Shown: positions 1 to 8,481 of the stretch, piece by piece
Layout: every line of letters starts with the position of its first letter
Position numbering within the stretch: position 1 is the stretch's first letter
Source: VRUE01 sp963715625
GTDB taxonomy: Bacteria; Actinomycetota; Thermoleophilia; Solirubrobacterales; 70-9
Length of the DNA stretch: 64,000 nucleotides
Assembly: GCA_963715625.1 (NCBI GenBank)
Contig: OY970260.1
Span: 992,001-1,056,000 of the forward strand
Direction of reading: 5' to 3'
Position numbers and translations under genes: made by a program
Notes under the pieces: generated by a model
What the model saw: the letters and a program-made list of their open reading frames with translations, nothing else
The model's database searches: none
What the model was told of the DNA's origin: nothing

Positions 1-2
1 GC

Positions 3-557
3 GCGCTCAAGGTCTACGCCGTCTCGCTCAACAAGATCGCCAACGACCTGGCGCTGATGGGCTCCGGGCCCCGCGCCGGGCTCGCCGAGCTGCGCCTGCC
101 CGAGCTGCAGAAGGGCTCCTCGATCATGCCGGGCAAGGTCAACCCGGTGATCCCCGAGGTGGTGATCCAGGTCGCCGCGCAGGTGATCGGCAACGACGCC
201 GCGATCGCCGTCGCCGGCAGCCAGGGCCAGTTCGAGCTCAACGTGCGGGTGCCGCTGATCGCCCGCAACCTGCTCGACTCGATCAAGCTGCTCGCCTCCG
301 CCTCGCGGCTGCTGAACGAGAAATGCGTCGCCGGCCTCGAGGCCAACGAGGAGATGACCGAGCGCCACGCCGAGGCGACCCTCGCCACGGCGACCGCGCT
401 CAACCCCCACATCGGCTACGACCGAGCCGCCGACATCGTCAAGGCAGCGGCCGAGTCGGGTCGCAGCTTGCGGGAGGTAGCCCTGGAGCAAGGAGTAGAA
501 CCGTCGGTCCTGGAGGAGGCCCTGGACCACCGCCGCATGGCAAGGCCGCACGACTAG
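3..557 (+). CDS. fumC: Class II fumarate hydratase, C-terminal part (5' end outside window)
   Basis: The reading frame is open from the window edge, so only about the last 184 residues are present. It carries the fumarase/aspartase signature GSSIMPGKVNP, followed by a VIGNDAAIA segment and FELNVRVPLIARNLLDS, which resemble actinobacterial FumC more than E. coli aspartase. The enzyme would interconvert fumarate and malate in the TCA cycle as a cytosolic homotetramer. The signature loop holds the catalytic serine region. The C-terminal domain (SLREVALEQG) is typical of the superfamily. Aspartate ammonia-lyase is the alternative because the two are hard to separate without the N-terminus. The TAG stop lies at the edge of a 114-bp palindromic repeat shared with the convergent aldehyde dehydrogenase gene. 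Confidence 0.85.
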   Translation, partial: ALKVYAVSLNKIANDLALMGSGPRAGLAELRLPELQKGSSIMPGKVNPVIPEVVIQVAAQVIGNDAAIAVAGSQGQFELNVRVPLIARNLLDSIKLLASASRLLNEKCVAGLEANEEMTERHAEATLATATALNPHIGYDRAADIVKAAAESGRSLREVALEQGVEPSVLEEALDHRRMARPHD

Positions 558-669
558 AGCCCATCCCGGTAGGGGTGGAGCGTCTTGTACTTTTTGGTCA
601 ACCCGGCTCTCGAAAGGCCGGTGCCGACCCACCAAAAAGTTAAGCGGAACCCCTACCGGGACGGGCTCT
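556..669. repeat. Palindromic repeat family A, copy 1 (114 bp)
   Basis: Imperfect palindrome filling the whole gap between two convergent genes; the TAG stops of both genes lie at its two ends. Outer arms begin AGAGCCC and end GGGCTCT. In reverse complement it aligns over its full 114 bp with copies at 16262 and 22144: conserved GGGGTTCC.CTTAACTTTTT on one side and AAAAAGTACAAGACG.TCCACCCC on the other, a variable apical part, and outer stems that differ between copies but remain self-complementary. Confidence 0.9.
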
Positions 670-2113
670 ACCCCTGCAGGGTTATAAAGCGCTCCTCGGT
701 CAGCTCCTGGACGGCGAATGCCGGCCCCTCGCGGGTGTTGCCGGAGTCCTTGACGCCGCCGTAGGGCATCTGGTCGGCGCGGAAAGTGGGGACCTCGTTG
801 ATCAGGACGCCGCCGAACTCGAGCGTGCCGGCGGCCTCCAGGCCGCGGCCGACGTCGCGGGTGAAGACCCCGGCCTGGAGGCCGAACTTGGAGTCGTTGG
901 CCATCCGCAGCGCCTCGGCGAAGTCGGCGTAGCGGTGGATCGTCGCCACCGGGCCGAAGACCTCCTCGCACCAGACCTTGGCCTCGCGCGGCGGCGAGCC
1001 CAGCAGCGTCGGGGCGAGGCAGCGGCCATCGTCGACCAGCTCGCCGCCGGTGAGAAGCTCCGCCCCGGCCGCGACCGCCTCCTCAACCCACTCCTTGACC
1101 CGGTCGCGGTCGCCGGATGAGATCAGCGGCCCGACGTCGGTCTCGGGGTCGAGCGGGTCGCCAACCCGCAGCGCCTCGGCGTTGGCGACGAGGCGCTCGG
1201 TAAAGGCGTCCGCGACGTCCTCCTGCACGAGCACCCGCTGGATCGAGATGCAGCTCTGGCCGGCGTGGGAGAAGGCGTGCAGCCTGGCCTTGTCCGCCGC
1301 CGTCTCCCAGTCGCCGTCGGAGTGGACGATCAGGGGCGCGTTGGAGCCCAGCTCCAGGTTGACCTTCTTGTGCGGGACGCGGCTGCGGATGCCCCAGCCG
1401 ACCCCGGCTGAGCCGGTGAAGGTGAGCGCTCGGGTCAGCTCGTGCTCGACGATCGCGTTGCCGACCTCCCTGCCAGGGCCGGGGACGACGCTGAGCCAGC
1501 CCTCGGGCAGGCCCGCCTCGACCAGGACCCCGGCCAACTTCAGCGCCGAGATCGGCGTCTGCCCGGCGGGCTTCAGCACGATCGCGTTGCCGGCGGCGAT
1601 CGCCGGGCCGAGCTTGTGGGCGACCAGGTTGAGTGGGAAGTTGAAGGGGCTGATCGCGCCGACGACGCCGTAGGGGACGCGCAGCATCACGCCGAGCTTG
1701 CCCGCCCCGGCCGGCGAGGCCTCCATCGGCACCGTGCCCCCGGTCAGCTTGCGCGCCTCGGTGGCGGAGAAGGTGAGTGTGTCGACGCAACGGGCAGCCT
1801 CGACCCGGGCGGTCTTCAGCGGCTTGCCGGCCTCGGCGGCGATCGTCAGGGCCAGGTCCTCGACCCGTTCGCCGACCAGCTCCGCGGCGCGGTCGAGCGT
1901 CGCCGCCCGCTCGTGCTGGGGGAAGTCGGCCGACTCGAAGGCGTCCTGGGCGGTCCTGGCGGCGCGGTCGACCAGAGCGGTGTCGCCTTCGGCGACCCGG
2001 CCGACGATCGTCCCGTCGTAGGGGCTGCGGACCTCCCCCCACTCGCCGGTCTCGAGCCACTCGCCCGCAGCGAGGAGCTTGTGGTCGGCTGCTTTCACCG
2101 TCTGCGTCGCCAT
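668..2113 (-). CDS. Aldehyde dehydrogenase family protein (NAD(P)+-dependent)
   Basis: A 481-residue protein of normal ALDH length. It shows the nucleotide-binding segment SPFNFPLNLVAHK, the lysine of VLKPA, the glutamate motif LELGSNAPL and the catalytic cysteine in GQSCISIQR; EEVFGPV and a C-terminal INEVPTFRADQMPYGG follow. The motif set resembles lactaldehyde/non-phosphorylating glyceraldehyde-3-phosphate-type ALDHs, but the substrate cannot be assigned. The start at 2113 is chosen because GGAGG sits just upstream; the open frame extends further but through non-coding sequence and a palindrome. The stop falls inside repeat A1. It is transcribed away from the spoIID-like gene. Confidence 0.9.
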   Translation of the reverse strand: MATQTVKAADHKLLAAGEWLETGEWGEVRSPYDGTIVGRVAEGDTALVDRAARTAQDAFESADFPQHERAATLDRAAELVGERVEDLALTIAAEAGKPLKTARVEAARCVDTLTFSATEARKLTGGTVPMEASPAGAGKLGVMLRVPYGVVGAISPFNFPLNLVAHKLGPAIAAGNAIVLKPAGQTPISALKLAGVLVEAGLPEGWLSVVPGPGREVGNAIVEHELTRALTFTGSAGVGWGIRSRVPHKKVNLELGSNAPLIVHSDGDWETAADKARLHAFSHAGQSCISIQRVLVQEDVADAFTERLVANAEALRVGDPLDPETDVGPLISSGDRDRVKEWVEEAVAAGAELLTGGELVDDGRCLAPTLLGSPPREAKVWCEEVFGPVATIHRYADFAEALRMANDSKFGLQAGVFTRDVGRGLEAAGTLEFGGVLINEVPTFRADQMPYGGVKDSGNTREGPAFAVQELTEERFITLQG

Positions 2114-2130
2114 CTCGGCCCTCCTTTCCG

Positions 2131-2177
2131 TTCCGGTGCGCTTTATGTGGCCTATGACGACATAAAGCGCACCGGAA
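2131..2177. repeat. Palindromic repeat family B, copy 1 (47 bp)
   Basis: Perfect 18-bp arms (TTCCGGTGCGCTTTATGT and its complement) around an 11-base centre, placed between the divergent ALDH and SpoIID genes. The same arms recur at 54412-54458 with the same total length, and in degenerate form at 23164-23210. Confidence 0.9.
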
Positions 2178-2230
2178 GCCAAGGGTAGTGCAGGCCGCGA
2201 CTCGTCCATCGCGAACCTGTTGACCCAGAG

Positions 2231-3334
2231 ATGCGCGTCCGCCTCTTCACGATCCTGCTCTTCGGGCTGCTGGCCTCGCCCGCCTCGGCGAGCGTCTCCT
2301 GGGTGGTCGAGGGCCGCGGCTTCGGCCACGGGGTCGGCATGAGCCAGTACGGCGCCTACGGCTACGCCAAGCACGGCAAGGACTACCGCTTCATCCTCGG
2401 CCACTACTACTCCGGGACGAGCCTCGGGCGGCTGACCGCGCCCCGGATCGTCCGCGTCCTGCTCGAGATCTCCCCCGAGGACGTCGGCTTCAGCGGTGCC
2501 GGCAGCGCCTGCGGCAGGGCCCTCGACCCGAACCGCAGCTACGCGGCGCACCGGGGCGGCACGAGCGTGAAGCTGCGCAACGCCGCCGGCCGTCCGCTGG
2601 CCTCCTGCGGGAGACGGCTGCGCGCCGCCGGAGACGGGACGATCGAGATCGCGGGCGACGCCACCTACCGCGGCGCCCTCGAGGTCGTGCCGACCGACAG
2701 CGACGCCGGCTCGCTCAACACGATCAACGCACTGCCCGTGGACCAGTACGTGAAGGGCGTGATCGCCAACGAGTCACCTCCCTCCTGGCCGCAGGCGGCG
2801 CTGCGCGCCCAGGCCGTGGCCGCCCGCTCCTTCGCCCTCACCGGGGGCATCGGAGGCAACGGCTTCGACCTCTACAGCGATACCCGCAGCCAGGTCTACG
2901 GCGGCCTGCAGAGCGAGACCGCGTCCACCAACGCCGCCGCGACCGCGACGAAGGGTCAGGTGCTGACCTACGGCGGCGAGATCGCCGAGACCTATTTCTC
3001 CGCCTGCTCGGGCGGCCACACCGAGAGCGTCCAGAACGTCTTCTTCGGCCCGGCGATCCCCTACCTGGTCGGCGTCCCCGATCCCTACGACTACTACTGC
3101 CCGCTGCACGACTGGACGCTGAGATTCTCCGGCCAGGAGATCAGCGACCGGCTCGGCGGGTATCTCGACGGTTGCCTGGAGAAGGTCATCGTCACCCAGC
3201 GCGGCGCCTCGCCCCGGATCGTCTGGGCGAAGCTCTTCGGCACCGGCGGTTCGACCAAGATCCGCGGCGATGAGCTCGCCGTCGCACTCGGCGCCTACGA
3301 CCGCTGGATGAGCTTCCGCAAGGTGGTCGAGTGA
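2231..3334 (+). CDS. SpoIID/LytB domain-containing secreted protein
   Basis: 367 residues with an N-terminal signal peptide (about residues 1-20, hydrophobic core FTILLFGLLASPASA). The body contains the SpoIID hallmarks GRGFGHGVGMSQYGAYGYA near the start, NALPVDQYVKGVIANE, and QALRAQAVAARSFAL followed by an ARS-type catalytic region and SACSGGHTE. Family members bind or cleave denuded glycan strands of peptidoglycan (SpoIID is a lytic transglycosylase). Presence in a lineage not known for endospores points to a general wall-remodelling role, which is inference. Monocistronic; starts 54 bp after palindrome B1. Confidence 0.85.
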   Translation: MRVRLFTILLFGLLASPASASVSWVVEGRGFGHGVGMSQYGAYGYAKHGKDYRFILGHYYSGTSLGRLTAPRIVRVLLEISPEDVGFSGAGSACGRALDPNRSYAAHRGGTSVKLRNAAGRPLASCGRRLRAAGDGTIEIAGDATYRGALEVVPTDSDAGSLNTINALPVDQYVKGVIANESPPSWPQAALRAQAVAARSFALTGGIGGNGFDLYSDTRSQVYGGLQSETASTNAAATATKGQVLTYGGEIAETYFSACSGGHTESVQNVFFGPAIPYLVGVPDPYDYYCPLHDWTLRFSGQEISDRLGGYLDGCLEKVIVTQRGASPRIVWAKLFGTGGSTKIRGDELAVALGAYDRWMSFRKVVE

Positions 3335-3346
3335 TCGTGCGCGTCG

Positions 3347-3727
3347 TCAAAGAGGTGCACCCTCGACGTAGGCAAATGCCGCCTCTCGGACCTTGTCGAA
3401 TTCGTCTCGGCCGAGCGCCTCAAGCGGGCGCTCGTAGTTGAGGTAGCGATTCCGCGATCGCAACCACGATCCAATCGCCTCCTCGTGCATCGTCGTGGAA
3501 AGAATCTCCGCGATCGCCCTCAGATCGTCGAGCTGACGTCGGTATTGAGTCGGTGACGAGCCGTTGTGCCACCAGCGACGGACCGTGCGCTGATCGGCCC
3601 CAGTAGCCACAGCGATCTCGTCAGCAGTAAGGGCTAGGAGAGTGTGCGCCATGCGCGCCGCGTCAGCAGGCTCCCGTGCTTGCTCGATCTCTCTGAGAAG
3701 GTCTGACATTGACGCCCTTCCGGTCAT
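3347..3727 (-). CDS. Xre/MbcA/ParS-type antitoxin of a RES toxin-antitoxin pair
   Basis: 126 residues. An N-terminal HTH-like segment (LLALTADEIAVATGADQRTVRRWW, about residues 28-52) precedes a C-terminal domain with AIGSWLRSRNRYLNYERPLEAL, typical of the toxin-binding domain of Xre-RES/MbcAT antitoxins. The expected role is to bind and neutralise the RES-domain toxin encoded at 3899 and to repress the promoter. It is divergent from the toxin gene, separated by 171 bp, whereas most family pairs are co-directional. The alternative start MSDLL six codons downstream is possible. Confidence 0.75.
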   Translation of the reverse strand: MTGRASMSDLLREIEQAREPADAARMAHTLLALTADEIAVATGADQRTVRRWWHNGSSPTQYRRQLDDLRAIAEILSTTMHEEAIGSWLRSRNRYLNYERPLEALGRDEFDKVREAAFAYVEGAPL

Positions 3728-3898
3728 CGCCGTTTATTCAGTTTGCGGGCGAACCTGGGAAATATAGCTAATCGCCCGGACGTATGTCCGCTCATATGTC
3801 CTATGAATGCCCTTGAGAAAGGTCCTTCATAATCAGCATAAATGTCAGGCATATTGCCAGGGAGAAGTCCAAGCCCTCTCGACCCTTAACGGAGGACC
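3728..3898. promoter_or_regulatory. Divergent intergenic region of the Xre/RES pair
   Basis: 171 bp without a gene, visibly richer in A+T than the surroundings (for example GGGAAATATAGCTAAT and CATAATCAGCATAAATG). It must hold the promoters of both the antitoxin (leftward) and the toxin (rightward, with an excellent GGAGG ribosome site at 3891). The composition suggests the pair was acquired horizontally. No clear long operator palindrome is seen. Confidence 0.6.
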
Positions 3899-4432
3899 AT
3901 GAAAGGGGAAGCACCTCAGCTGCTCTCATCGCGACTGGTCGTGTTTAGGAACACGCCATTTGGAGTCGATGCATGGCACGCCGTTGGAGAACCCGGCCCC
4001 TATACCGGGCGCTTCCACCGGCGCGGCGACGCCTTGCCGCTCTACACCTCCGGCTCGCGGGAGGCCGCCTTGGGAGAGTTGCTGCTTCACACCCAGTCGC
4101 CCCTTCAACCCTCGCGAGGCGTCCTTCGCCGGATCACTGCAGTTGCCGTTGCCGCAGGCGTGCGGATACTCGATGCGGACCATCGCGAAACCCTCAACGC
4201 GGTCGGCGTAACACTCGAGCAGGTCTACGATCCTGCCGACTACAGCGCCTGTCATGCCATCGCGGACTACGCGAGGACGATTCCCGGCGTAGTAGCCGTA
4301 AGCACTCAGTCAAACGCGGAGCGCAACCAGCGAACGGTGGCGATCCTGCCAGAGCATGCAACCCAGGTCACCGCGCTCGTCGACTACTGGGAGGGCTCCC
4401 TGAACCTGCTCGAACTTTTCTTTGACAAATGA
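3899..4432 (+). CDS. RES-domain toxin (NAD+-targeting family)
   Basis: 177 residues. The RES signature is visible: GRFHRRGDALPLYTSGSREAALGELLLH (residues about 38-65, arginine, tyrosine-serine and glutamate of the active site) and a later YDPADYSACHAIADYAR segment. RES toxins degrade or phosphorolyse NAD+ (MbcT) or ADP-ribosylate targets. A strong GGAGG ribosome site precedes the ATG. It pairs with the divergent antitoxin gene. Biochemical type cannot be decided from sequence. Confidence 0.8.
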   Translation: MKGEAPQLLSSRLVVFRNTPFGVDAWHAVGEPGPYTGRFHRRGDALPLYTSGSREAALGELLLHTQSPLQPSRGVLRRITAVAVAAGVRILDADHRETLNAVGVTLEQVYDPADYSACHAIADYARTIPGVVAVSTQSNAERNQRTVAILPEHATQVTALVDYWEGSLNLLELFFDK

Positions 4433-4443
4433 GAAGCTGAAGC

Positions 4444-5439
4444 TCAGCTGTCCGGGTAGGGCTGGATCGGGATGCCGTGGTCGGTCTCCCTCATGCCGAA
4501 CTCGTACGCGGCGCCGGCATTCAGCGTGAGCTTTCGGGATGGCTTGCCGGGACGCTCGACGCTGAGCTCGAGGTCCGACACCGAGCAGTTGAGCGTGTGG
4601 TGCTCGGGGCCCTTGGGGTCGGCGTAGACCCAGCCGACGAAGTCCTTCTCCGGCGCCGAGACGCGGCCGCGGACGACGACGCCCTTGCCCGGCAGGACGA
4701 ACTCGCAGGCGGTCGGCTCCGCTTCGATCGAGGCGGAGCGGATCTTGCCGAAGCCGCCGAGGCGGTGGGTCTCGCCTTCCAGCGAGAGCATCCCCGAGGG
4801 CAGCCAGGGAGTGATGCGGCGCCCGAGCTTGATCCGGGCGGCGCCGGCGTCGAAGTAGGCGTCGGGATCGTCCCCGAACCCTGTCCCCTCGAGCCAGACC
4901 CAGCGCTCGGCGTGCTCGCTGCCCCAGTTGTGGCCGATCATCCCCGGCCAGCCGCCGAGCTCGATCTCCTCCCCGTCGACCTCGAGCCGACCGCCAAAGC
5001 GGGCGATCGGGAACGGGGCGACGAACTTCGTCCGCGGCAGCGGCGCCTCGTAGAGCCAGTCGGCCGGCAGGTACTTGCAGGGCTCGGCGTCGCCGGAGAA
5101 GGTCAGGTCCCAAGAGGCGGTAAGGGCGTCGGTGGCGATCGAGCCGCTGGCGCGGCCGGGGCCGATCTCGGCCTTGCCGATGCGGATCCAGGAGCCGACC
5201 GGCGCCGAGAGGTCGGCGGCCGGGACGGTCACCTTGGTCGCCCGCGGCCCCTCCGCCTCGCGGTCGAAGAGGACGAACCAGATCGAGGCGTTGGGCTCGG
5301 CCCCCGGCCGCTTGTGAACCGTGTGCCGGATCCATATCCCCCGCCCGCCCCCCGGCCGGCAGGCCTTGATGTAGAAGCTCTCGTAGTGGCCGCGTTTAGC
5401 GGCGACCTTCGGAAAGCGCCCTCCCTGGTCCATGCCCAT
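4444..5439 (-). CDS. Lipocalin/hydroxyneurosporene-synthase-like (CrtC/AttH-type) protein of unknown function
   Basis: 331 residues without signal peptide or membrane segments. Features are many aromatic residues in beta-rich segments (GGWPGMIGHNWGSEHAERWVWLEG, about residues 160-183), resembling the two-lobed lipocalin fold of AttH/CrtC-like and tocopherol-cyclase-like proteins. The conserved GHNWG plus W-x-W cluster supports that family. Substrate unknown, presumably a hydrophobic molecule. It lies 2 bp downstream of ychF in the same direction, so it probably belongs to a PAP2-ychF-this operon. Start could also be the second methionine (residue 3). Confidence 0.55.
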   Translation of the reverse strand: MGMDQGGRFPKVAAKRGHYESFYIKACRPGGGRGIWIRHTVHKRPGAEPNASIWFVLFDREAEGPRATKVTVPAADLSAPVGSWIRIGKAEIGPGRASGSIATDALTASWDLTFSGDAEPCKYLPADWLYEAPLPRTKFVAPFPIARFGGRLEVDGEEIELGGWPGMIGHNWGSEHAERWVWLEGTGFGDDPDAYFDAGAARIKLGRRITPWLPSGMLSLEGETHRLGGFGKIRSASIEAEPTACEFVLPGKGVVVRGRVSAPEKDFVGWVYADPKGPEHHTLNCSVSDLELSVERPGKPSRKLTLNAGAAYEFGMRETDHGIPIQPYPDS

Positions 5440-5441
5440 CC

Positions 5442-6515
5442 TCAGACCTTAATCGTGATCACGTCGCCGTCGCGGACCACGTAATCGCGGCCCTCGATGC
5501 GGAGCAGGCCCCGGTCGCGCGCCGCGGCGTAGCCGCCGCACTCGACCAGCTCCTGCCAGCCGATCGCCTCGGCCTTGACGAAGGCGTCCTGGATCTCGGT
5601 GTGGATCGTCCCCGCCGCCTCCCAGGCGGTCGCGCCGCGCGCGAGCGGACGGGCCACCGCCTCCTTGCCCTCGCCGGCGGTGAAGAAGGTGATCAGCTCG
5701 AGCAGGTCATAGGCGGCGCGGACCAGACGAGCCAGGCCGGAGCCCTCGACCCCGTAGGACTCGCGCATCTCCTCGGCCTCGGCCGGGTCGAGCTCGGCCA
5801 GCTCGCCCTCGATCCGGGCGCTGACCGCGACGACCCCGGCACCCACGGCCGCCGCGTGGGCAACCACGGCCTCGGGCGCCTCGGCGTCGCCCTCGTCGAC
5901 GTTGGCGACGTAGAGGATCGGCTTCGAGGTGAGCGCCTGCAGGTTGCGCGGCCCGTGGGCGGCGGCGTCGGAGACGGGAACGGAGCGGGCCGGCTTGCCC
6001 TCCGCCAGCGCCGCGACGACCTGCTCGAGCCAGTCGCGCTCGGCGATCGCCTCGGCGTCGCCCGACTTCGCCCCCTTTCGCACGCGGTCAAGGCGCCGCT
6101 CGGCCTGCTCGTAGTCGGAGAGCACCAGCTCGGTCTCGATCGTCTCGATGTCGGCGAGCGGGTCGACCCGGCCGTCGGGGTGCGGCACGCCGGAGTCGGC
6201 GTGGCAGCGGACGACGTGGCAGATCGCGTCGGTCTCGCGGATCGAGGCGAGGAACCGGTTGCCGAGACCCTCTCCCTCCGAGGCCCCCTTGACCAGCCCG
6301 GCGATGTCGTGGAAGGCGATCGTCGCCGGTTCGAGCTTCGAGCTGCCGACGGTCTCCGCGACCCGCTCCAGCCGCTCGTCGGCAACCGGAGCGATCGCGA
6401 CGTTGGGCTCGATCGTCGTGAACGGGTAGTCCCCGGTCTGCGCCCCGCCCTTGGTCAGCGCGTTGAAGAGCGTCGACTTGCCCGCGTTGGGGAGCCCGAC
6501 GATCCCGACCTTCAT
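5442..6515 (-). CDS. ychF: Redox-regulated ATPase YchF (Obg-family P-loop protein)
   Basis: 357 residues, close to the usual 363. The start is set at MKVGIVGLPNAGKSTLFNALT, which is the P-loop itself; the open frame continues upstream but only antisense to the PAP2 gene. Further motifs are the DIAGLVKGASEGEGLGNRFL switch region, LYVANVDE in place of the NKxE guanine-specificity motif (the known reason that YchF prefers ATP), a coiled-coil insert and a C-terminal TGS domain (FFTAGEGKEAVARPLARG, DAFVKAEAIGW). YchF binds ribosomes and affects stress responses and start-codon fidelity. The ATG overlaps the PAP2 stop as ATGA, indicating translational coupling. Confidence 0.95.
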   Translation of the reverse strand: MKVGIVGLPNAGKSTLFNALTKGGAQTGDYPFTTIEPNVAIAPVADERLERVAETVGSSKLEPATIAFHDIAGLVKGASEGEGLGNRFLASIRETDAICHVVRCHADSGVPHPDGRVDPLADIETIETELVLSDYEQAERRLDRVRKGAKSGDAEAIAERDWLEQVVAALAEGKPARSVPVSDAAAHGPRNLQALTSKPILYVANVDEGDAEAPEAVVAHAAAVGAGVVAVSARIEGELAELDPAEAEEMRESYGVEGSGLARLVRAAYDLLELITFFTAGEGKEAVARPLARGATAWEAAGTIHTEIQDAFVKAEAIGWQELVECGGYAAARDRGLLRIEGRDYVVRDGDVITIKV

Positions 6516-7006
6516 AGCGAGAGCGGCACGATCAGGCCCAGCGCGACGCCGAGGACGGCGCCGGCGAGGACGTCGGATGGGTAGTGCATGCCGAGGTAGG
6601 GACGGCCGAGCGCAAGCGCGAAGGCAAGCGCGAAGGCAAGCGCCCCCAGCGGCTCGACCCGCGTCATCGCCGTCGCCACCGCGAACGACGAGGTCGCATG
6701 CGCCGACGGAAAGCTCAGAGAACTGGGCGCCCCGCCCAGCGGCGCCAGCCCCTCCAACACCGGCCGCGGCCGCTTGACGACCAGCTTGACCCCGAAGTTG
6801 AGAACGATGGCGATGGGCGCCAGCACCGCACAGATCAACCAGGCTTCGCGATTGCCCGAGTCGAAGGCGGCCAGCACAACCCCGATCCCAAACCAGATAG
6901 CCCCATTGTTCCCAGCCCTTCCGAGAGCTTTCGCAGCTTTCTCCACGCCAGGGCTGTGCCCGCGAGTCCGCATCGCGCGCAGGAGCTGTAGATCGATTCC
7001 GGACAT
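6512..7006 (-). CDS. PAP2 superfamily membrane phosphatase
   Basis: 164 residues with about four hydrophobic segments. The PAP2 phosphatase motifs are visible: KxxxxxxRPRP as KLVVKRPRP, PSAHATSSF (SGH-type motif with serine-alanine-histidine) and GxxYPSDVLAG with the catalytic histidine-proline region (GMHYPSDVLAGAVLG). Likely dephosphorylates a lipid phosphate at the outer face of the membrane, for example undecaprenyl pyrophosphate or phosphatidate. The DNA near 6605-6645 contains a tandem 12-bp repeat coding for AFALAFALAL in a membrane helix. It is the first gene of an operon with ychF. Confidence 0.85.
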   Translation of the reverse strand: MSGIDLQLLRAMRTRGHSPGVEKAAKALGRAGNNGAIWFGIGVVLAAFDSGNREAWLICAVLAPIAIVLNFGVKLVVKRPRPVLEGLAPLGGAPSSLSFPSAHATSSFAVATAMTRVEPLGALAFALAFALALGRPYLGMHYPSDVLAGAVLGVALGLIVPLSL

Positions 7007-7030
7007 CGGCGGGAGCAGGATAGGTGTCTC

Positions 7031-7115
7031 GGGCGGGTGGCGTGGGTGTTGGGGGGTCGAGGACGGACCGTGGCCCGCCCGCAGTGCCCCCCAACACCCG
7101 CGACAGGACCCGCCC
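7031..7115. repeat. Intergenic long palindrome J (85 bp)
   Basis: Arms GGGTGTTGGGGGG (7044-7056) and its complement (7087-7099), extended by outer complementary GGGCGGGT (7031) and ACCCGCCC (7108). It sits in the divergent region between PAP2 and the BtrH-like gene. A single copy is seen in this window. Confidence 0.75.
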
Positions 7116-7148
7116 GCCAGAGAGGTCAGTCAATATCCCTCTCCGCAA

Positions 7149-8120
7149 ATGCCCACCGTCCCCAACTACACCCACACGCCCGGCCACCACTGCGGCTCCA
7201 CCGCCCTGCGCAACCTGCTGGGCTTCCACGGCGCCGAGATCAGCGAGGAGATGGCGTTCGGCCTCGGCGCCGGCGCCTGCTTCTACTACGTCGCCCTCGA
7301 GGACGCCTCGCCGACGCGCTGGTTCAACGGCCGCACGGCGCGGCTGGAGGAGAGCTTCGGCGAGCTGACCGGGGCGGCGCTGGAGCTGCGCACCTTCGAC
7401 GAGGGCGACGACGGCGCCTGGGAGGCCGCCCGAGCCGAAGTCGACGCCGGCCAGCCGGTGCTGCTGCTCACGGACCTCTACTACCTCGACCACTACGGCA
7501 ACTCGGCCCACTTCCCCGGCCACGCGGTCGTCCTCGCCGGCTACGACGAGGAGTTCGCCCACCTCTCCGACACCGGCTTCGAGGAGCTGCAGACGACCAC
7601 CCGGCTGGAGGACCTCGACAAGGCCCGCCACAGCCAGCACCCCGCCTACCCGCTCTCAGGCCATATGTTCACCGCGTCCGGAGCGGTCACCCAGGAGCAG
7701 CTGCGCGACGCGATCCCGGCGGCGATCGAGCGGGCGACCGAGGCGATGGTCGCCTCCGAGTTCGGCGAGTTCTCCGGCATCGGCGCCGTAGAGCGCCTCG
7801 CCGAGGAGGCGGGCAGCTGGCCCGAGGTCGCCGAGGACTGGCAGTGGTGCGCCCGCTTCGGCTACCAGGTGATCGAGCGCCGCGGCACCGGCGGCGGCGC
7901 CTTCCGCCTCATGTACTCGCGCTTCCTCGAGGAGGCCGGCCGGCCCGAGGCGCCTCTCGCTGCCGAGGCCGCCGCCCGCTGGACCGCGCTGGCCGAGGCC
8001 TTCCATGCCGCCAGCGAGAGCGACGATCCCGACCCAGCCCTCTGGCGCGACGTCGACGCCGCGGCCAGGAAGGTCGCCGAGGCCGAGAACCGGCTCTGGG
8101 CCGCCCTGGCCAGCTCGTAA
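7149..8120 (+). CDS. BtrH N-terminal domain-containing protein (papain-like fold)
   Basis: 323 residues. The N-terminus reads NYTHTPGHHCGSTALRNLLGFHG, where HHCGS is the conserved cysteine motif of the BtrH N-terminal domain; LLTDLYYLDHY and HFPGHAVVLAGYDEE supply the expected histidine and aspartate of a papain-like triad. BtrH transfers an acyl chain from carrier protein in butirosin synthesis, but most genomic homologues with a C-terminal DUF4872-like domain have no assigned reaction. The start is the ATG four codons before the conserved region; no biosynthetic cluster surrounds it. Confidence 0.7.
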   Translation: MPTVPNYTHTPGHHCGSTALRNLLGFHGAEISEEMAFGLGAGACFYYVALEDASPTRWFNGRTARLEESFGELTGAALELRTFDEGDDGAWEAARAEVDAGQPVLLLTDLYYLDHYGNSAHFPGHAVVLAGYDEEFAHLSDTGFEELQTTTRLEDLDKARHSQHPAYPLSGHMFTASGAVTQEQLRDAIPAAIERATEAMVASEFGEFSGIGAVERLAEEAGSWPEVAEDWQWCARFGYQVIERRGTGGGAFRLMYSRFLEEAGRPEAPLAAEAAARWTALAEAFHAASESDDPDPALWRDVDAAARKVAEAENRLWAALASS

Positions 8121-8124
8121 TTCC

Positions 8125-8481
8125 CTACGAGGGATCCTGCAGCCAAGCGACGAAGCTCTTCCCCCGCGGACGGGTGCCGGCCAGATCCGCGAATGCCTTT
8201 GTCAGACGAGCGAAGCCCTGACCCGGAAACCGGATCGGGTGGACGATTACCAAGCCGTGGTGCTCGCGCCCAGCCTCGGCGTATTCGCGAACGATCGCTT
8301 CGAAGTCCTCGCGGTTGTAGGTGGCGACAACACGGCCCTGCGCCTGGGCGATCTCGAAGACGTCTGGATCGCTGAGCCCGCGCAGCGACGGCTCATCGGT
8401 GACGGCGATGACGTCATGGCCCAGATCGCGCAGGCGCTCCGCCACCCTGCCGCTTATCTGCTCGTCGAGGAGGAGCTTCAA
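8125..8481 (-). CDS. DUF5615 PIN-like toxin
   Basis: About 118 residues. KLLLDEQIS and GHDVIAVTDEPSLRGLSDPDVFEIAQAQGRVVATYNREDFEAI carry the acidic residues of PIN-like nucleases of the DUF5615 family. A TTG start at 8481 is preferred: it overlaps the antitoxin stop as TTGA and places LKLLLDEQ at the N-terminus as in relatives; an in-frame ATG nine codons upstream is the alternative. Expected role is an RNA-cleaving toxin held by the DUF433 partner. Confidence 0.75.
   Translation of the reverse strand: MKLLLDEQISGRVAERLRDLGHDVIAVTDEPSLRGLSDPDVFEIAQAQGRVVATYNREDFEAIVREYAEAGREHHGLVIVHPIRFPGQGFARLTKAFADLAGTRPRGKSFVAWLQDPS

Noticed and set aside
556..669. Family A repeat as an ordinary rho-independent terminator
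   Set aside because: The T5 run is inside the stem, not after it; the core sequence is conserved between copies and one copy lies within a co-directional operon.
6605..6645. Tandem 12-bp repeat in the PAP2 gene as a regulatory or mobile repeat
   Set aside because: It codes in frame for AFALAFALAL in a membrane helix; a simple slippage product is sufficient.
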